Source: Thalassospira xianhensis MCCC 1A02616
Lineage (GTDB): Bacteria > Pseudomonadota > Alphaproteobacteria > Rhodospirillales > Thalassospiraceae
Reading direction: 5' to 3'
Assembly: GCF_003326475.1 (NCBI RefSeq)
Contig: NZ_JPWA01000035.1
Location: 1 to 49,233, forward strand
DNA length: 49,233 nucleotides
The notes beneath the pieces were generated by a model. The model saw only the letters and a list, made by a program, of their open reading frames with translations, did no database searches and was not told where the DNA came from. The translations under genes were made by a program, and so were the position numbers. Each line of letters starts with the position of its first letter. Within the stretch, counting starts at the first letter, position 1. Below, piece after piece: positions 41,262 through 49,233 of the stretch.

Positions 41262-43853
41262 TTAGGCCGCTTCGGCACGACGGCGACGGCGTTGCAACAC
41301 GATGATCCCGCCCAGCACGATGAATGCCGGGATAAAGAACACCTCTTTGGGCATGCGGTCGGCTTCGATCTTGATCGCGGTGATTTCAAAGTCGAAATCA
41401 AGTCCCGCTTTCTCGGCCGGGCCACCAAACACCAGATCATCGATAAAGACCTTGCCGTCTTCGGTGCGAACTGCAATGCCCGCATTGTAAAGACGATCTT
41501 CACCCGATGCTTCCGGCCCCAATGGCAACATCACCGATTTGGTGACTTCATCGCCTTCCAGGTTAATGCCCTCGACATCCAGAAGAATGCTGGTATTGGC
41601 GGGCATATCGGCCGCCTTTTCAACAATCTCGGTCGCGGGCAGGTTTTCATAGGGCGGCTCGATCAGGTCAAGCCAAAAACCCGGACGGAACAGGGTAAAG
41701 GCAATCAGCAGAAGTGCCGCACTTTCCCACAGTTTCGAGCGGGTAAAGAAATACCCCATCGTCCCTGCGGCAAATACCAGCATCGCAATGGTCGAAACGA
41801 CAATCACCATCACCACATCAAGCGGATGATCAAGCCCGATCATCAGAAGCTGCGTGTTAAACAGGAACAGGAACGGCAGGGCCGCCGTCCGCATGCTGTA
41901 AAAGAATGCGACGAAGCCTGTCTTCATCGGATCAGCCCCTGAAACCGCCGCAGCAGCAAAGGATGCCAGACCAACCGGCGGCGTCACATCGGCCATGATG
42001 CCGAAATAGAACACGAACAGATGCACCGCAATCAACGGCACGATCAGGCCGTTCGCAGCCCCCAGTTCGACAATCACGGGTGCCATCAGGCTTGACACAA
42101 CGATATAGTTCGCCGTCGTCGGCAACCCCATGCCAAGGATCAGGCTGATGATCGCGGTAAAGACCAGGATCAGCATTAGATTGCCGCCCGAAATCAGTTC
42201 CACAAACTCGACCATCACCTGACCGATCCCGGTCAGCGACACCGTGCCCACGATGATACCGGCGGCCGCCGTCGCCACCCCGATCCCGATCATGTTGCGC
42301 GCCCCGGTGGCAAAACCGTCAATCACATCGACAATGCCTTCCTTCACACTGGCCATATAGTCCGGCTGTTTGCGGAAGAACGCCTTGACCGGACGCTGGG
42401 TCAGCATGATGAACAGCATCAGAACCGTCGCCCAGAAGGCCGACAATCCGGGTGATTTCAGTTCAATCATCAGGAACCAGACCAGCACGACGACCGGCAG
42501 CAGATAATGCAGGCCGGACTTGGCGGTTTCGCCCAGTGCCGGAAGCTCCAGCACCGGCTTGTTGGGATCATCCAGTTCAAGATCGGGATATTTCGCCGCA
42601 TAATAAAGACCGGCAAAATAGACCACCGCACATTCGACCGCGACAATCCAGCCAACCGCGTTACCGAATATCTGTTTCTGGAAACTGATTGCGTAGTAAA
42701 TCGCACCCGCAAGAATAACCAGCGTCAGCACGAACAGAAGCGAACGGATCAGCACCTGCTGAACGGTCGATGTATGACGTTTCGGCAGGCCTTTCATATT
42801 GGCCTTAAGCGCCTCGAGATGGACGATATAGATCAGCGCGATATAGGAAATCGTCGCCGGCAGGAAGGCATGCTTGATGACTTCCGGATAGGGAATGCCG
42901 ACATATTCCACCATCAAAAAGGCCGCAGCCCCCATGACCGGTGGCATGATCTGCCCATTGACCGAAGATGCGACTTCCACCGCACCGGCCTTCTCGCCCG
43001 AGAAACCGACACGTTTCATAAGCGGGATGGTAAAGGTCCCGGTCGTCACCACGTTGGCAATCGATGAACCGGAAATAAGCCCGGTCATTGCCGATGCCAG
43101 AACGGCTGCCTTTGCCGGACCACCGCGCATGTGACCAAGGGCGGCGAACGCCACCTTGATGAAATAGTTGCCAGCCCCCGCTTTATCGAGCAACGAGCCA
43201 AACAGCACAAACAGGAACACGAAGCTGGTCGAAACGCCAAGTGCAATGCCGAACACGCCTTCTGTCGTGATCCACTGATGCGACATCGCCTTGGAGAAAC
43301 TCGCCCCGGCCCACTGCAAAACATCGGGCACCCACGGCGCATTGCCAAAGAAAACATAGGCAAGGAACACCATCGCGACAATCATAAGGGGCGGGCCAAG
43401 CGCACGGCGCGTTGCTTCAAGCAACAGCGCCAGACCGGCACCGGCCACCACAAGGTCCTGCGTAATCGGCAGGCCCGGACGCGACGACAGCTCGCGATAG
43501 AAAATATAGATATAAAGGGCACAGAATGCCCCGGCGGCTGCCAGAACCCAGTCAAGAACCGGGATATAGCTTCGCGGCGAATTCTTGAAGGCCGGATAGG
43601 CCAGAAACGCCAGGAACACGGCAAAAGCCAGATGGATCGACCGTGCTTCGGTCGAGTTGAAAACACCAAAACTGAAAATGTAGGGCAGTGGTGATGCCAG
43701 CCAAAGCTGGAACAGCGACCATGCCACGGCGACATACAGCAAAATGCGTGCTGTCATGCCGGTAGGCTGACGCGCGCCGGTATCATTTTCCGCGATAAGA
43801 TCCTGAAGATCCTGGTCCGATGGACCCTGTGTCGCGCTTTTATCGTCGGTCAT
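41262..43853 (-). CDS. TRAP transporter fused permease (4TM/12TM)
   Basis: The 863-residue protein fuses the DctQ-like and DctM-like membrane parts, as usual for TAXI-type TRAP systems, and forms a sodium- or proton-driven symporter. It has many helices; family segments include GLISGSSIANVVTTGTFTIPLM and GMGLPTTANYIVVSSLMAPVI. A C-terminal DUF3394-like domain (from about residue 720) contains a PDZ-like GGPAEKAGLDFDFEIT and ends with a final membrane helix and RRRRRAEAA. The ATG at 43853 has GGGAG upstream; the frame is open to 43934. The partner binding protein is encoded upstream. Confidence 0.93.
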   Translation of the reverse strand: MTDDKSATQGPSDQDLQDLIAENDTGARQPTGMTARILLYVAVAWSLFQLWLASPLPYIFSFGVFNSTEARSIHLAFAVFLAFLAYPAFKNSPRSYIPVLDWVLAAAGAFCALYIYIFYRELSSRPGLPITQDLVVAGAGLALLLEATRRALGPPLMIVAMVFLAYVFFGNAPWVPDVLQWAGASFSKAMSHQWITTEGVFGIALGVSTSFVFLFVLFGSLLDKAGAGNYFIKVAFAALGHMRGGPAKAAVLASAMTGLISGSSIANVVTTGTFTIPLMKRVGFSGEKAGAVEVASSVNGQIMPPVMGAAAFLMVEYVGIPYPEVIKHAFLPATISYIALIYIVHLEALKANMKGLPKRHTSTVQQVLIRSLLFVLTLVILAGAIYYAISFQKQIFGNAVGWIVAVECAVVYFAGLYYAAKYPDLELDDPNKPVLELPALGETAKSGLHYLLPVVVLVWFLMIELKSPGLSAFWATVLMLFIMLTQRPVKAFFRKQPDYMASVKEGIVDVIDGFATGARNMIGIGVATAAAGIIVGTVSLTGIGQVMVEFVELISGGNLMLILVFTAIISLILGMGLPTTANYIVVSSLMAPVIVELGAANGLIVPLIAVHLFVFYFGIMADVTPPVGLASFAAAAVSGADPMKTGFVAFFYSMRTAALPFLFLFNTQLLMIGLDHPLDVVMVIVVSTIAMLVFAAGTMGYFFTRSKLWESAALLLIAFTLFRPGFWLDLIEPPYENLPATEIVEKAADMPANTSILLDVEGINLEGDEVTKSVMLPLGPEASGEDRLYNAGIAVRTEDGKVFIDDLVFGGPAEKAGLDFDFEITAIKIEADRMPKEVFFIPAFIVLGGIIVLQRRRRRAEAA

Positions 43854-44011
43854 TGCAAACTCCCGGTCTGAACGCGGTTTCTGTTTCGGGCGGCCCAAAC
43901 CGATAGCCCAGAAACAAAAAACCTCCGTCGACACTTACCCGGTCGCCCACGGAGCATTTCGGCACATCATTGTGTGCCACTTTGACAGAATTTTATGATG
44001 CCCTCGGGGGC

Positions 44012-44053
44012 GCAAGAAAAATGAAACGGGAGGCACGCCGTGCCCCCCGTTTC
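44012..44053 (-). terminator. Terminator-like hairpin between TAXI gene and permease gene
   Basis: On the minus strand GAAACGGG and its complement form a strong 14-bp stem with one mismatch, followed by ATTTTTCTT. It lies between co-directional genes that need each other, so it probably acts as a partial terminator, giving more binding protein than permease. Confidence 0.7.
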
Positions 44054-44061
44054 AGCCCGTC

Positions 44062-45039
44062 TTACATCAGGCCAGCTTCTTTGTAGTATTTGACAGCGCC
44101 GTCATGCAGCGGTGCCGAAAGGCCGTCTTTGACCATTTCTTCTTTGACGAGGTTTTCAAATGCCGGGTGCAGCTTTTTGAAGTCGTCGAAGTTTTCAAAG
44201 ACTGCTTTGACAACGTTGTAAACGATGTCTGCATCGGTTGCGGTCGAGGACACGAAGGTCGCGCCAACACCGAAGGTCTGAACGTCGTCCGGGTTACCGC
44301 GATACATGCCACCCGGAATGGTGGCAACACGGTAATACGGGTTGTCGGCAACCAGTTTCTCGATTTCCGGACCGGCAACTTCAACCAGAACCGAATCACA
44401 GGCAGTGGTGGCTTCCTGGATCGAACCGGACGGGTGACCGACGGTATAGATCATCGCGTCGATCTTGTTATCGCAAAGTGCCTGGGACTGTTCGGCCGGC
44501 TTCAGTTCGGATGCCAGTGCGAAATCGTCAAGGGTCCAGCCCTTGGCATTCATCACGATGTCCATGGTGTCGCGCTGACCCGAACCCGGGTTACCGATAT
44601 TGACACGTTTGCCTTTGAGGTCATCAAAGGTTTTGATGCCGGCATCTGCACGGGCAACAACGGTGAACGGCTCCGGATGGATCGAGAAGACGGCACGAAG
44701 ATCTTCGAACGGGCCGACTTCTTTGAATGCTTTTTCACCATGCAGGGCATAGTACTGGATATCAGACTGGGCAACGCCCAGATCCAGCTCGCCCGAACGG
44801 ATGGTGTTGATGTTGTAGGACGAACCACCGGTAGACTCGACCGAGCAGCGAATGCCATGCTCTTTACGGTCTTTGTTGACCAGACGGCAGATCGCGCCAC
44901 CGGTCGGATAGTAAACGCCCGTCACGCCACCGGTACCGATGGTGATAAAACGGTTTTCCTGTGCCGATGCCTGTCCGGCGAACAGCGATGCACCTGCCAA
45001 GGTGGCAATGGCACCCGCTACAGCGATAAGTTTCTTCAT
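44062..45039 (-). CDS. TAXI family TRAP transporter solute-binding protein
   Basis: The 325-residue precursor has a signal peptide (about 1-26, ending ASAQ) and a TAXI (TRAP-associated extracytoplasmic immunogenic) domain. The segments [26 protein letters not shown] near the N-terminus, [11 protein letters not shown] and the later [17 protein letters not shown] are characteristic. It binds an organic acid in the periplasm for the fused permease. The ATG has GGGAG upstream. About 70 bases before it lies an inverted repeat shared with the rpiR promoter region. The substrate is unknown. Confidence 0.93.
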   Translation of the reverse strand: MKKLIAVAGAIATLAGASLFAGQASAQENRFITIGTGGVTGVYYPTGGAICRLVNKDRKEHGIRCSVESTGGSSYNINTIRSGELDLGVAQSDIQYYALHGEKAFKEVGPFEDLRAVFSIHPEPFTVVARADAGIKTFDDLKGKRVNIGNPGSGQRDTMDIVMNAKGWTLDDFALASELKPAEQSQALCDNKIDAMIYTVGHPSGSIQEATTACDSVLVEVAGPEIEKLVADNPYYRVATIPGGMYRGNPDDVQTFGVGATFVSSTATDADIVYNVVKAVFENFDDFKKLHPAFENLVKEEMVKDGLSAPLHDGAVKYYKEAGLM

Positions 45040-45110
45040 CAGGATTAGCTCCCTTTACACCCTGTTATAGAGTTTTCAACCGTACCGTTAAGATACAGCA
45101 GAAAAACATG

Positions 45111-45136
45111 GAAACATCAGATAAATCAGATGTTTC
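45111..45136. promoter_or_regulatory. Candidate RpiR operator upstream of the TAXI gene
   Basis: GAAACATC (45111-45118) and GATGTTTC (45129-45136) are exact inverted repeats with a 10-base centre that is itself nearly symmetric (GAT...ATC). The half-site GAAACA/TGTTTC is the same as in the rpiR upstream region. The location, about 72 bases before the TAXI start, suits repression of transcription. Confidence 0.55.
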
Positions 45137-45244
45137 GGCGATGGGATTATAATGACGAGCCCCAAGAATTGAAACCCTATAACCCCGAAACCCCCTGATA
45201 CTTTTACAAAAGTAACCAGTCTGTTTTCATTGGCGTGCCGCAGG

Positions 45245-46075
45245 CTACCACTGCGGTTGCATGATCTTTCGCGCCTGATCGCCGGTCGCAACAGTCCGAC
45301 CCATGAGATGCGCACCTTCGCGCGCCTGAACGATCAAAGCAGCATTATCGACCGCACGGGAACGGTCAACCAAAAGATGATTATTTTCGAACCCAATACG
45401 CGCATGACCACCCAATCCGGCAGCCGTCAACGCACAGGCATTTTCATACGCCCCGAATGCACACAACATCCATTCCGACACAAAGGGCGATGTCTCAAGA
45501 TACGGCAAAAGGTCCTTGGGATCGGACACCTGTCCGGTGGTGTAACGGCCCAGAACATAAAGCACCGGCAGCTTTTCACCGGGAATGACGCCATCATGGA
45601 CAAGCTGGTTGAACCGGGTCACGTCTTCTGGTGCATACAGGATGAATTGCGGCAGAATATTTGCCTCGCGCATGAAGGCAAAGAAATCGCGCAGTTCGTT
45701 CAGGTCGGCATCTTCCGGCGCAATTTCGCGCACTGCAATCGAAACGGCTTCGGGCACAAGCCCGCGAATCATCGCCATCTGGTCCTGCGCGCTATACATG
45801 CCGACCGCCTCGCTCGTGACCTGAAGCAGCATGTCATCCCCGACACTGGCCCTGACCTCGGTCAGCATTTCGCGATAACGCCCCACATCAATGCTGTGCT
45901 TCTGATCGTCATCGCGCACATGCAGATGCATCATTGCCGCCCCGGCGGCCTTGCAGTTGGCGGCTTCCTTGGCCAGTTCGGCCGGGGTTATCGGAATATT
46001 GGGCAGATCGGCCTTGGTCTTGCGGGCACCATTGGGGGCCGATGCGATCAGAAACGGGGTATCGCCATACGACAT
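45245..46075 (-). CDS. Beta-keto acid cleavage enzyme (BKACE)
   Basis: The 276-residue protein belongs to the BKACE family (including Kce, 3-keto-5-aminohexanoate cleavage enzyme), zinc-dependent TIM-barrel enzymes that use acetyl-CoA to split a beta-keto acid into acetoacetate and a CoA ester. The zinc ligands of the first loop appear as MHLHVRDDD (His50 and His52), and the late GGHARIGFENNHLL segment carries the conserved Glu. The start lies on the stop of the aminotransferase gene (TAATG), so the pair is coupled. The substrate is unknown; the partner aminotransferase may supply it. Confidence 0.9.
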   Translation of the reverse strand: MSYGDTPFLIASAPNGARKTKADLPNIPITPAELAKEAANCKAAGAAMMHLHVRDDDQKHSIDVGRYREMLTEVRASVGDDMLLQVTSEAVGMYSAQDQMAMIRGLVPEAVSIAVREIAPEDADLNELRDFFAFMREANILPQFILYAPEDVTRFNQLVHDGVIPGEKLPVLYVLGRYTTGQVSDPKDLLPYLETSPFVSEWMLCAFGAYENACALTAAGLGGHARIGFENNHLLVDRSRAVDNAALIVQAREGAHLMGRTVATGDQARKIMQPQW

Positions 46076-47436
46076 TACGAAAGCCCCTCGGCGGCAAAGA
46101 CATCATTCATCGCCAATTCAAACAGATCGACAATCTTGGCAACATCATCCTCGGTCACGATAAAGGGTGGCGCAAACAGCACATGGTCGCCGCGCACGCC
46201 ATCAATCGTGCCGCCCATCGGATAGGCCATCAATCCGCGGGCAAAGGCCGCCTTCTTGATTTTAGCGTTGATCTTGCGCGACGGATCAAACGGGTCCTTG
46301 GTTTCGCGATCCGCGACCAGTTCGAGACCGCGGAACAGTCCCCGGCCCCGAATGTCGCCGACAAACGGGTGCTGCCCGAACCGTTCGCGCAGCCCATCGG
46401 CCAGCAATTCGCCCTGCTTGACGACATTGGCCAGAAGGTCGCGGTCGCGAATGGTCCGCTGGGTTGCAAGGGCCGCGGCACAGGCGGTTGCATGCCCCTG
46501 ATAGGTATGGCCGTGCTGGAAGAAACCCGATCCATTGGCAATCGCGTCATCGATTTTCTTCGACACCAGGATCGCACCAATCGGTTGGTATCCGGCCCCC
46601 AGCCCCTTGGCGATGGTTTGAAGATCACCCGCAACACCTTCCTGTTCAATCGCATGCAGGGTGCCCGTGCGGCCCATACCGCACATGACCTCGTCAAGGA
46701 TCAGCAGCACACCATACTGATCGCAAATCTCGCGGATGCGTTTGAAATATCCCGGCACCGGGGCCAAGGCACCCGATGTTGCGCCGACAACCGGCTCGGC
46801 GACAAAGGCGGCAACGCTGTCGGCCCCGAGTTCAAGGATCGCGGTTTCAAGTTCGTTGGCGACCCGCAAACCATACGCCGCGTCACTTTCGCCCGGCATC
46901 TGGTCACGATACGGATAACAGGGCGCGATATGGCTTGCCGTAATCAGCAGCGGCTCGAACTGCTTGCGACGCCACATATTCCCGCCAACCGAAAGCGCGC
47001 CCAGCGTATTGCCATGATAGGACTGGCGGCGCGCAATCACGTATTTCCGGTCCGGCTGCCCGATTTCAAGAAAATATTGCCGCGCCATTTTAAGCGCCGC
47101 CTCTGTCGCCTCCGACCCGCCCGAAACGAAATATGCCTTGGCAATGCCTTCGGGGGCATGGGTTACAAGGTCTTCGGCCAGTTCTTCCATCGCATCGGTG
47201 GAAAAGAAACCCGAATGGGCATAGGCAATCTGATCAATCTGGGCATGCATGGCCGCACGCACCACCGGGTCGGAATGCCCAAGGCATGAAACTGCGGCAC
47301 CTCCGCTGGCATCCAGATAACTTTTGCCATTCTGATCAAAGATATAAACACCTTCGCCCCGCACCGCACGCGGCGGGATCGCAAGACTGTTGCGATGAAG
47401 GACATAGGTTTCGGGCTTGCTGTGGGGCTGATTCAT
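46075..47436 (-). CDS. Class III (omega-type) aminotransferase
   Basis: The 453-residue PLP enzyme has the class III features: AYFVSGGSEATEAALKMARQY, SYHGNTLGALSVGG, LLILDEVMCGMGRTG (Asp binds PLP) and DLQTIAKGLGAGYQPIGA (Lys forms the Schiff base), then HGHTYQGHATACAAALA. Class III enzymes act on omega- or beta-amino groups, for example beta-alanine or taurine. With the BKACE gene overlapping its end, an amino acid that yields a beta-keto acid is a reasonable guess. Its start overlaps the rpiR stop by 4 bases (ATGA). Confidence 0.92.
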   Translation of the reverse strand: MNQPHSKPETYVLHRNSLAIPPRAVRGEGVYIFDQNGKSYLDASGGAAVSCLGHSDPVVRAAMHAQIDQIAYAHSGFFSTDAMEELAEDLVTHAPEGIAKAYFVSGGSEATEAALKMARQYFLEIGQPDRKYVIARRQSYHGNTLGALSVGGNMWRRKQFEPLLITASHIAPCYPYRDQMPGESDAAYGLRVANELETAILELGADSVAAFVAEPVVGATSGALAPVPGYFKRIREICDQYGVLLILDEVMCGMGRTGTLHAIEQEGVAGDLQTIAKGLGAGYQPIGAILVSKKIDDAIANGSGFFQHGHTYQGHATACAAALATQRTIRDRDLLANVVKQGELLADGLRERFGQHPFVGDIRGRGLFRGLELVADRETKDPFDPSRKINAKIKKAAFARGLMAYPMGGTIDGVRGDHVLFAPPFIVTEDDVAKIVDLFELAMNDVFAAEGLS

Positions 47437-48335
47437 GATCGGGAATTCCGGGTGGGGGCGGCTTCTTCATGATAGGTATCGAAAGCCGCAAGTTGTTCTT
47501 CCGCAACGGCAATCCGTTGCAGTACCTTTTGACCGCCGCGCGCAACCAGAAGGGCGACAAGCGCCTGCATAACCGAAACGCTGGTGGTAAAGCTTTGGAA
47601 AAAGGATGGGGAACTGTCTGATACGACCAGCTTTGCAACCGCATCGACCGCAATCGGCGCAACGTCAGAATCACAAACCGCAATCACCGGGCAATGCTGT
47701 TTGCGGGCAAACGCGACCGCGCGCACCGTATCGCGAATATAGGGCCGTGCCCCGACGGCAATCAGAACGTCCCGCGGGCCAATCCCGCGCAACTGGTCCC
47801 CGAATGCCCCTGCATGCCCGTCAACCAGAACACCATTTTCGTTAAACAGCCGATAGGCATAGGCAAACTGATACGCCGCCGGATAGGCCGCGCCACGCCC
47901 GACGACAAAAACCTGACGGGCGCGCGCAATATGTTCACACGCGTCCTTCATGCGTTCGCACATTTCCGGTGCGAATGCCTGACCGATATTGGCAATCTCG
48001 GCCTGCGCGATGCTTTGCAGCAGATGTGCATCGCGATGGATATCGGCTTCGCTGTTTTGCAACGCGCGCGCCCGGTGTGCGTAACTTGCCGGCAGGTCAA
48101 GCAACCGGTTCTGGTAACTATCGCGGAACTGCTGCCACGTATCGACACCAATCGCTGCCATCAGGCGGGTAACCGTACTGGGCGGCACATTGGCCGCCCG
48201 TGCAAGGGCGCGCATCGAACGCAGGGCCACATCATTGGGATGATCAAGGATATGGCGCGCCGCCTTCTGCATTTGCGGGCTCAGTGTCGCATAATCGGAA
48301 ATCAGCTTTTCGCGCAAATCGGTGTAAACACCCAT
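47433..48335 (-). CDS. MurR/RpiR family transcriptional regulator
   Basis: The 300-residue regulator has an N-terminal helix-turn-helix (about 1-77; segment ALARAANVPPSTVTRLMAAIGVDTWQQFRDSYQ) and a C-terminal sugar isomerase (SIS) domain (about 125-260; VFVVGRGAAYPAAYQFAYAYRLF, then DVLIAVGARPYIRDTV). SIS domains of this family bind phosphosugars or other small effectors. It is first in the operon with the aminotransferase and BKACE, so it probably senses a substrate or intermediate of that pathway. The ATG has GCAGGAAA upstream, and inverted repeats sit about 60 bases before it. Confidence 0.92.
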   Translation of the reverse strand: MGVYTDLREKLISDYATLSPQMQKAARHILDHPNDVALRSMRALARAANVPPSTVTRLMAAIGVDTWQQFRDSYQNRLLDLPASYAHRARALQNSEADIHRDAHLLQSIAQAEIANIGQAFAPEMCERMKDACEHIARARQVFVVGRGAAYPAAYQFAYAYRLFNENGVLVDGHAGAFGDQLRGIGPRDVLIAVGARPYIRDTVRAVAFARKQHCPVIAVCDSDVAPIAVDAVAKLVVSDSSPSFFQSFTTSVSVMQALVALLVARGGQKVLQRIAVAEEQLAAFDTYHEEAAPTRNSRS

Positions 48336-48395
48336 TTTCCTGCGTTCCTGTGGTCAGTTGATCGAAAAACTACGCCACAGCAGCCCGGATTTTAC

Positions 48396-48451
48396 AACAA
48401 ATGTTTCGTATTAATACTTTAATGAAACATTTGTTTCGATAACTGTTTCAT
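48396..48451. promoter_or_regulatory. Candidate RpiR operators, proximal to rpiR
   Basis: AACAAATGTTTC (48396-48407) and GAAACATTTGTT (48424-48435) are a perfect 12-bp inverted repeat separated by 16 bases. The right arm overlaps the perfect palindrome GAAACA-TT-TGTTTC (48424-48437), and a further half-site GTTTCAT lies at 48445-48451. This is dense symmetric sequence 61-116 bases upstream of rpiR and suggests autoregulation. Confidence 0.65.
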
Positions 48452-48531
48452 CGAAAAAACGGCATTGCGTGCGGGGAATGGTAAAAAACATGGACTTATA
48501 AGAAAAAAATGTAACAATACCAGCTTCGCGG

Positions 48532-48551
48532 ATGAAACGTTCCCGTTTCAT
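48532..48551. promoter_or_regulatory. Second candidate operator, proximal to the PAS-REC gene
   Basis: ATGAAACG (48532-48539) and CGTTTCAT (48544-48551) are exact inverted repeats around TTCC, 61 bases before the plus-strand gene. The half-site ATGAAAC matches the sites near rpiR, so the RpiR protein may also control the divergent gene. Confidence 0.6.
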
Positions 48552-48611
48552 ATAATGATACAAAACTATACCCGCGATACGGGACTGGGCACCGAATCGA
48601 TAAGGTGGCCA

Positions 48612-49233
48612 ATGAATAATCAGCTGATCGATGCACTGTCGCAGACAACTGCGGGCATCGCCCTTTTTGACAGCAATGAACGAATTATCTATGCGAACCC
48701 GGCTTGGGAACAGCTGATTACCGGCGTTGCCGAAGAAGACCTGCTGTTTTCCGAGACCGAGCTTGCTGACGGCGGAATGATTTCCGTCTGCTTTGTCAAA
48801 CCGCAGGCAAAGCTCGCCCACCCGATTGAGCTGCCCGCATCGGCCAATGATTCCAAAATCGGTACCGTCATCATCGCCGATGACAGCGAAAGCAACCGGA
48901 TGGTCGCACGGCGCATCCTGCAAGCCGAAGGATACGGCATTGTCGAGGCCACCAACGGCCAGACCGTTCTGAATATGCTGCGTCGCGGGGTTACGGCCGA
49001 TCTGATCCTGATGGATGTCGAAATGCCTGATATGGACGGCCTGCATACAACGCGACGTATCCGTCACATGCAGGGCCCGGTTGCCCATACCCCGATCATT
49101 GCCCTTTCCGCCCACCAGTCGCGTGACTGGAACGTGATTGCGCGTCAGTCCGGCGTGGACGAATTCATCAACAAGCCGATCCAGCGGACCAAGCTGCTTG
49201 ATACCATCCGCGACCTCATCAGCCGGTCCCCGG
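48612..49233 (+). CDS. PAS-receiver protein, runs off the window edge
   Basis: From the ATG at 48612 (AAGG upstream) the frame stays open to the window end, 207 residues. Residues 1-65 look like the N-terminal part of a PAS domain (ALFDSNERIIYANPAWEQL). A receiver domain follows from about residue 84, with the acidic pair ADD at 89-91, phosphoacceptor Asp135 in LILMDVEMPD and Lys188 in FINKPI. The domain looks nearly complete at the edge; the end is not visible. It could be a single-domain-type output or an incomplete hybrid. Its partner kinase is not in the window. Confidence 0.85.
   Translation, partial: MNNQLIDALSQTTAGIALFDSNERIIYANPAWEQLITGVAEEDLLFSETELADGGMISVCFVKPQAKLAHPIELPASANDSKIGTVIIADDSESNRMVARRILQAEGYGIVEATNGQTVLNMLRRGVTADLILMDVEMPDMDGLHTTRRIRHMQGPVAHTPIIALSAHQSRDWNVIARQSGVDEFINKPIQRTKLLDTIRDLISRSP

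Noticed and set aside
48411..49115. Minus-strand frame of 234 residues
   Set aside because: It is the shadow of the plus-strand PAS-REC gene, which has clear receiver motifs and a ribosome binding site.

Overview
The window reads as chromosomal DNA of a free-living, probably marine, alphaproteobacterium of the Rhodospirillales. Support: an alphaproteobacterial gene order (murA-hisG-hisD-UPF0262-phosphatase, then infA-maf-RNase E/G-yacG-tRNA-Phe), UPF0262 and DUF2336 proteins, a glyQ-glyS-ppdK operon, and two TRAP transporter systems. Thalassospira is my best guess at genus, from general resemblance only; nothing in the window proves it.

Layout. 1-2100: a secreted Ntn-type amide hydrolase and a small orphan gene in A+T-richer DNA beside tRNA-Phe. 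2112-10815, minus strand: housekeeping genes for RNA processing, translation initiation, histidine synthesis, peptidoglycan precursor and dCTP deamination, with one acetyltransferase inserted in the opposite orientation. 10993-11379: four identical tRNA-Thr genes in a perfect 104-bp tandem repeat. 11604-18943: two unfamiliar proteins (one a SprA-type metalloprotease homologue that appears to have lost a zinc ligand), a UDP-glucuronate-epimerase-like enzyme, a NarL-type response regulator, a REC-PAS-kinase-REC hybrid histidine kinase, an AcuI/YhdH-type reductase and a DUF1232 membrane protein. 19404-22352: three glycosyltransferases, probably for a surface polysaccharide. 22501-32540: YgfZ, ppdK, glyS, glyQ, a tRNA methyltransferase, a polyprenyl diphosphate synthase and two identical tRNA-Pro genes. 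33146-36325: a three-gene DctP/DctQ/DctM TRAP transporter. 36451-40733: DUF2336, cytochrome c, a DUF6969-like protein, a secreted SUMF1-domain protein and a secreted protein made of Asn-Pro-Cys repeats. 40819-48335: a catabolic module (universal stress protein, fused TRAP permease, TAXI binding protein, beta-keto acid cleavage enzyme, class III aminotransferase, RpiR regulator). The window ends in a short PAS-receiver protein that runs off the edge.

How the parts work together. The last module looks like one regulated system. A TAXI-TRAP transporter imports an organic acid, the aminotransferase may convert an amino acid to a beta-keto acid, and the BKACE enzyme cleaves it with acetyl-CoA. The RpiR protein would control the set through GAAACA/TGTTTC inverted repeats found both upstream of rpiR and upstream of the TAXI gene. 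Both TRAP systems have strong hairpins between the binding-protein gene and the permease gene, which suggests higher expression of the binding protein.

Most core assignments rest on clear family motifs. Substrates of the transporters and catabolic enzymes cannot be read from the sequence. The most unusual items are the NPC-repeat protein, the SprA-type protein with a changed HExxH motif, the candidate RpiR operators, and the RNase E/G paralogue lacking the zinc-link.
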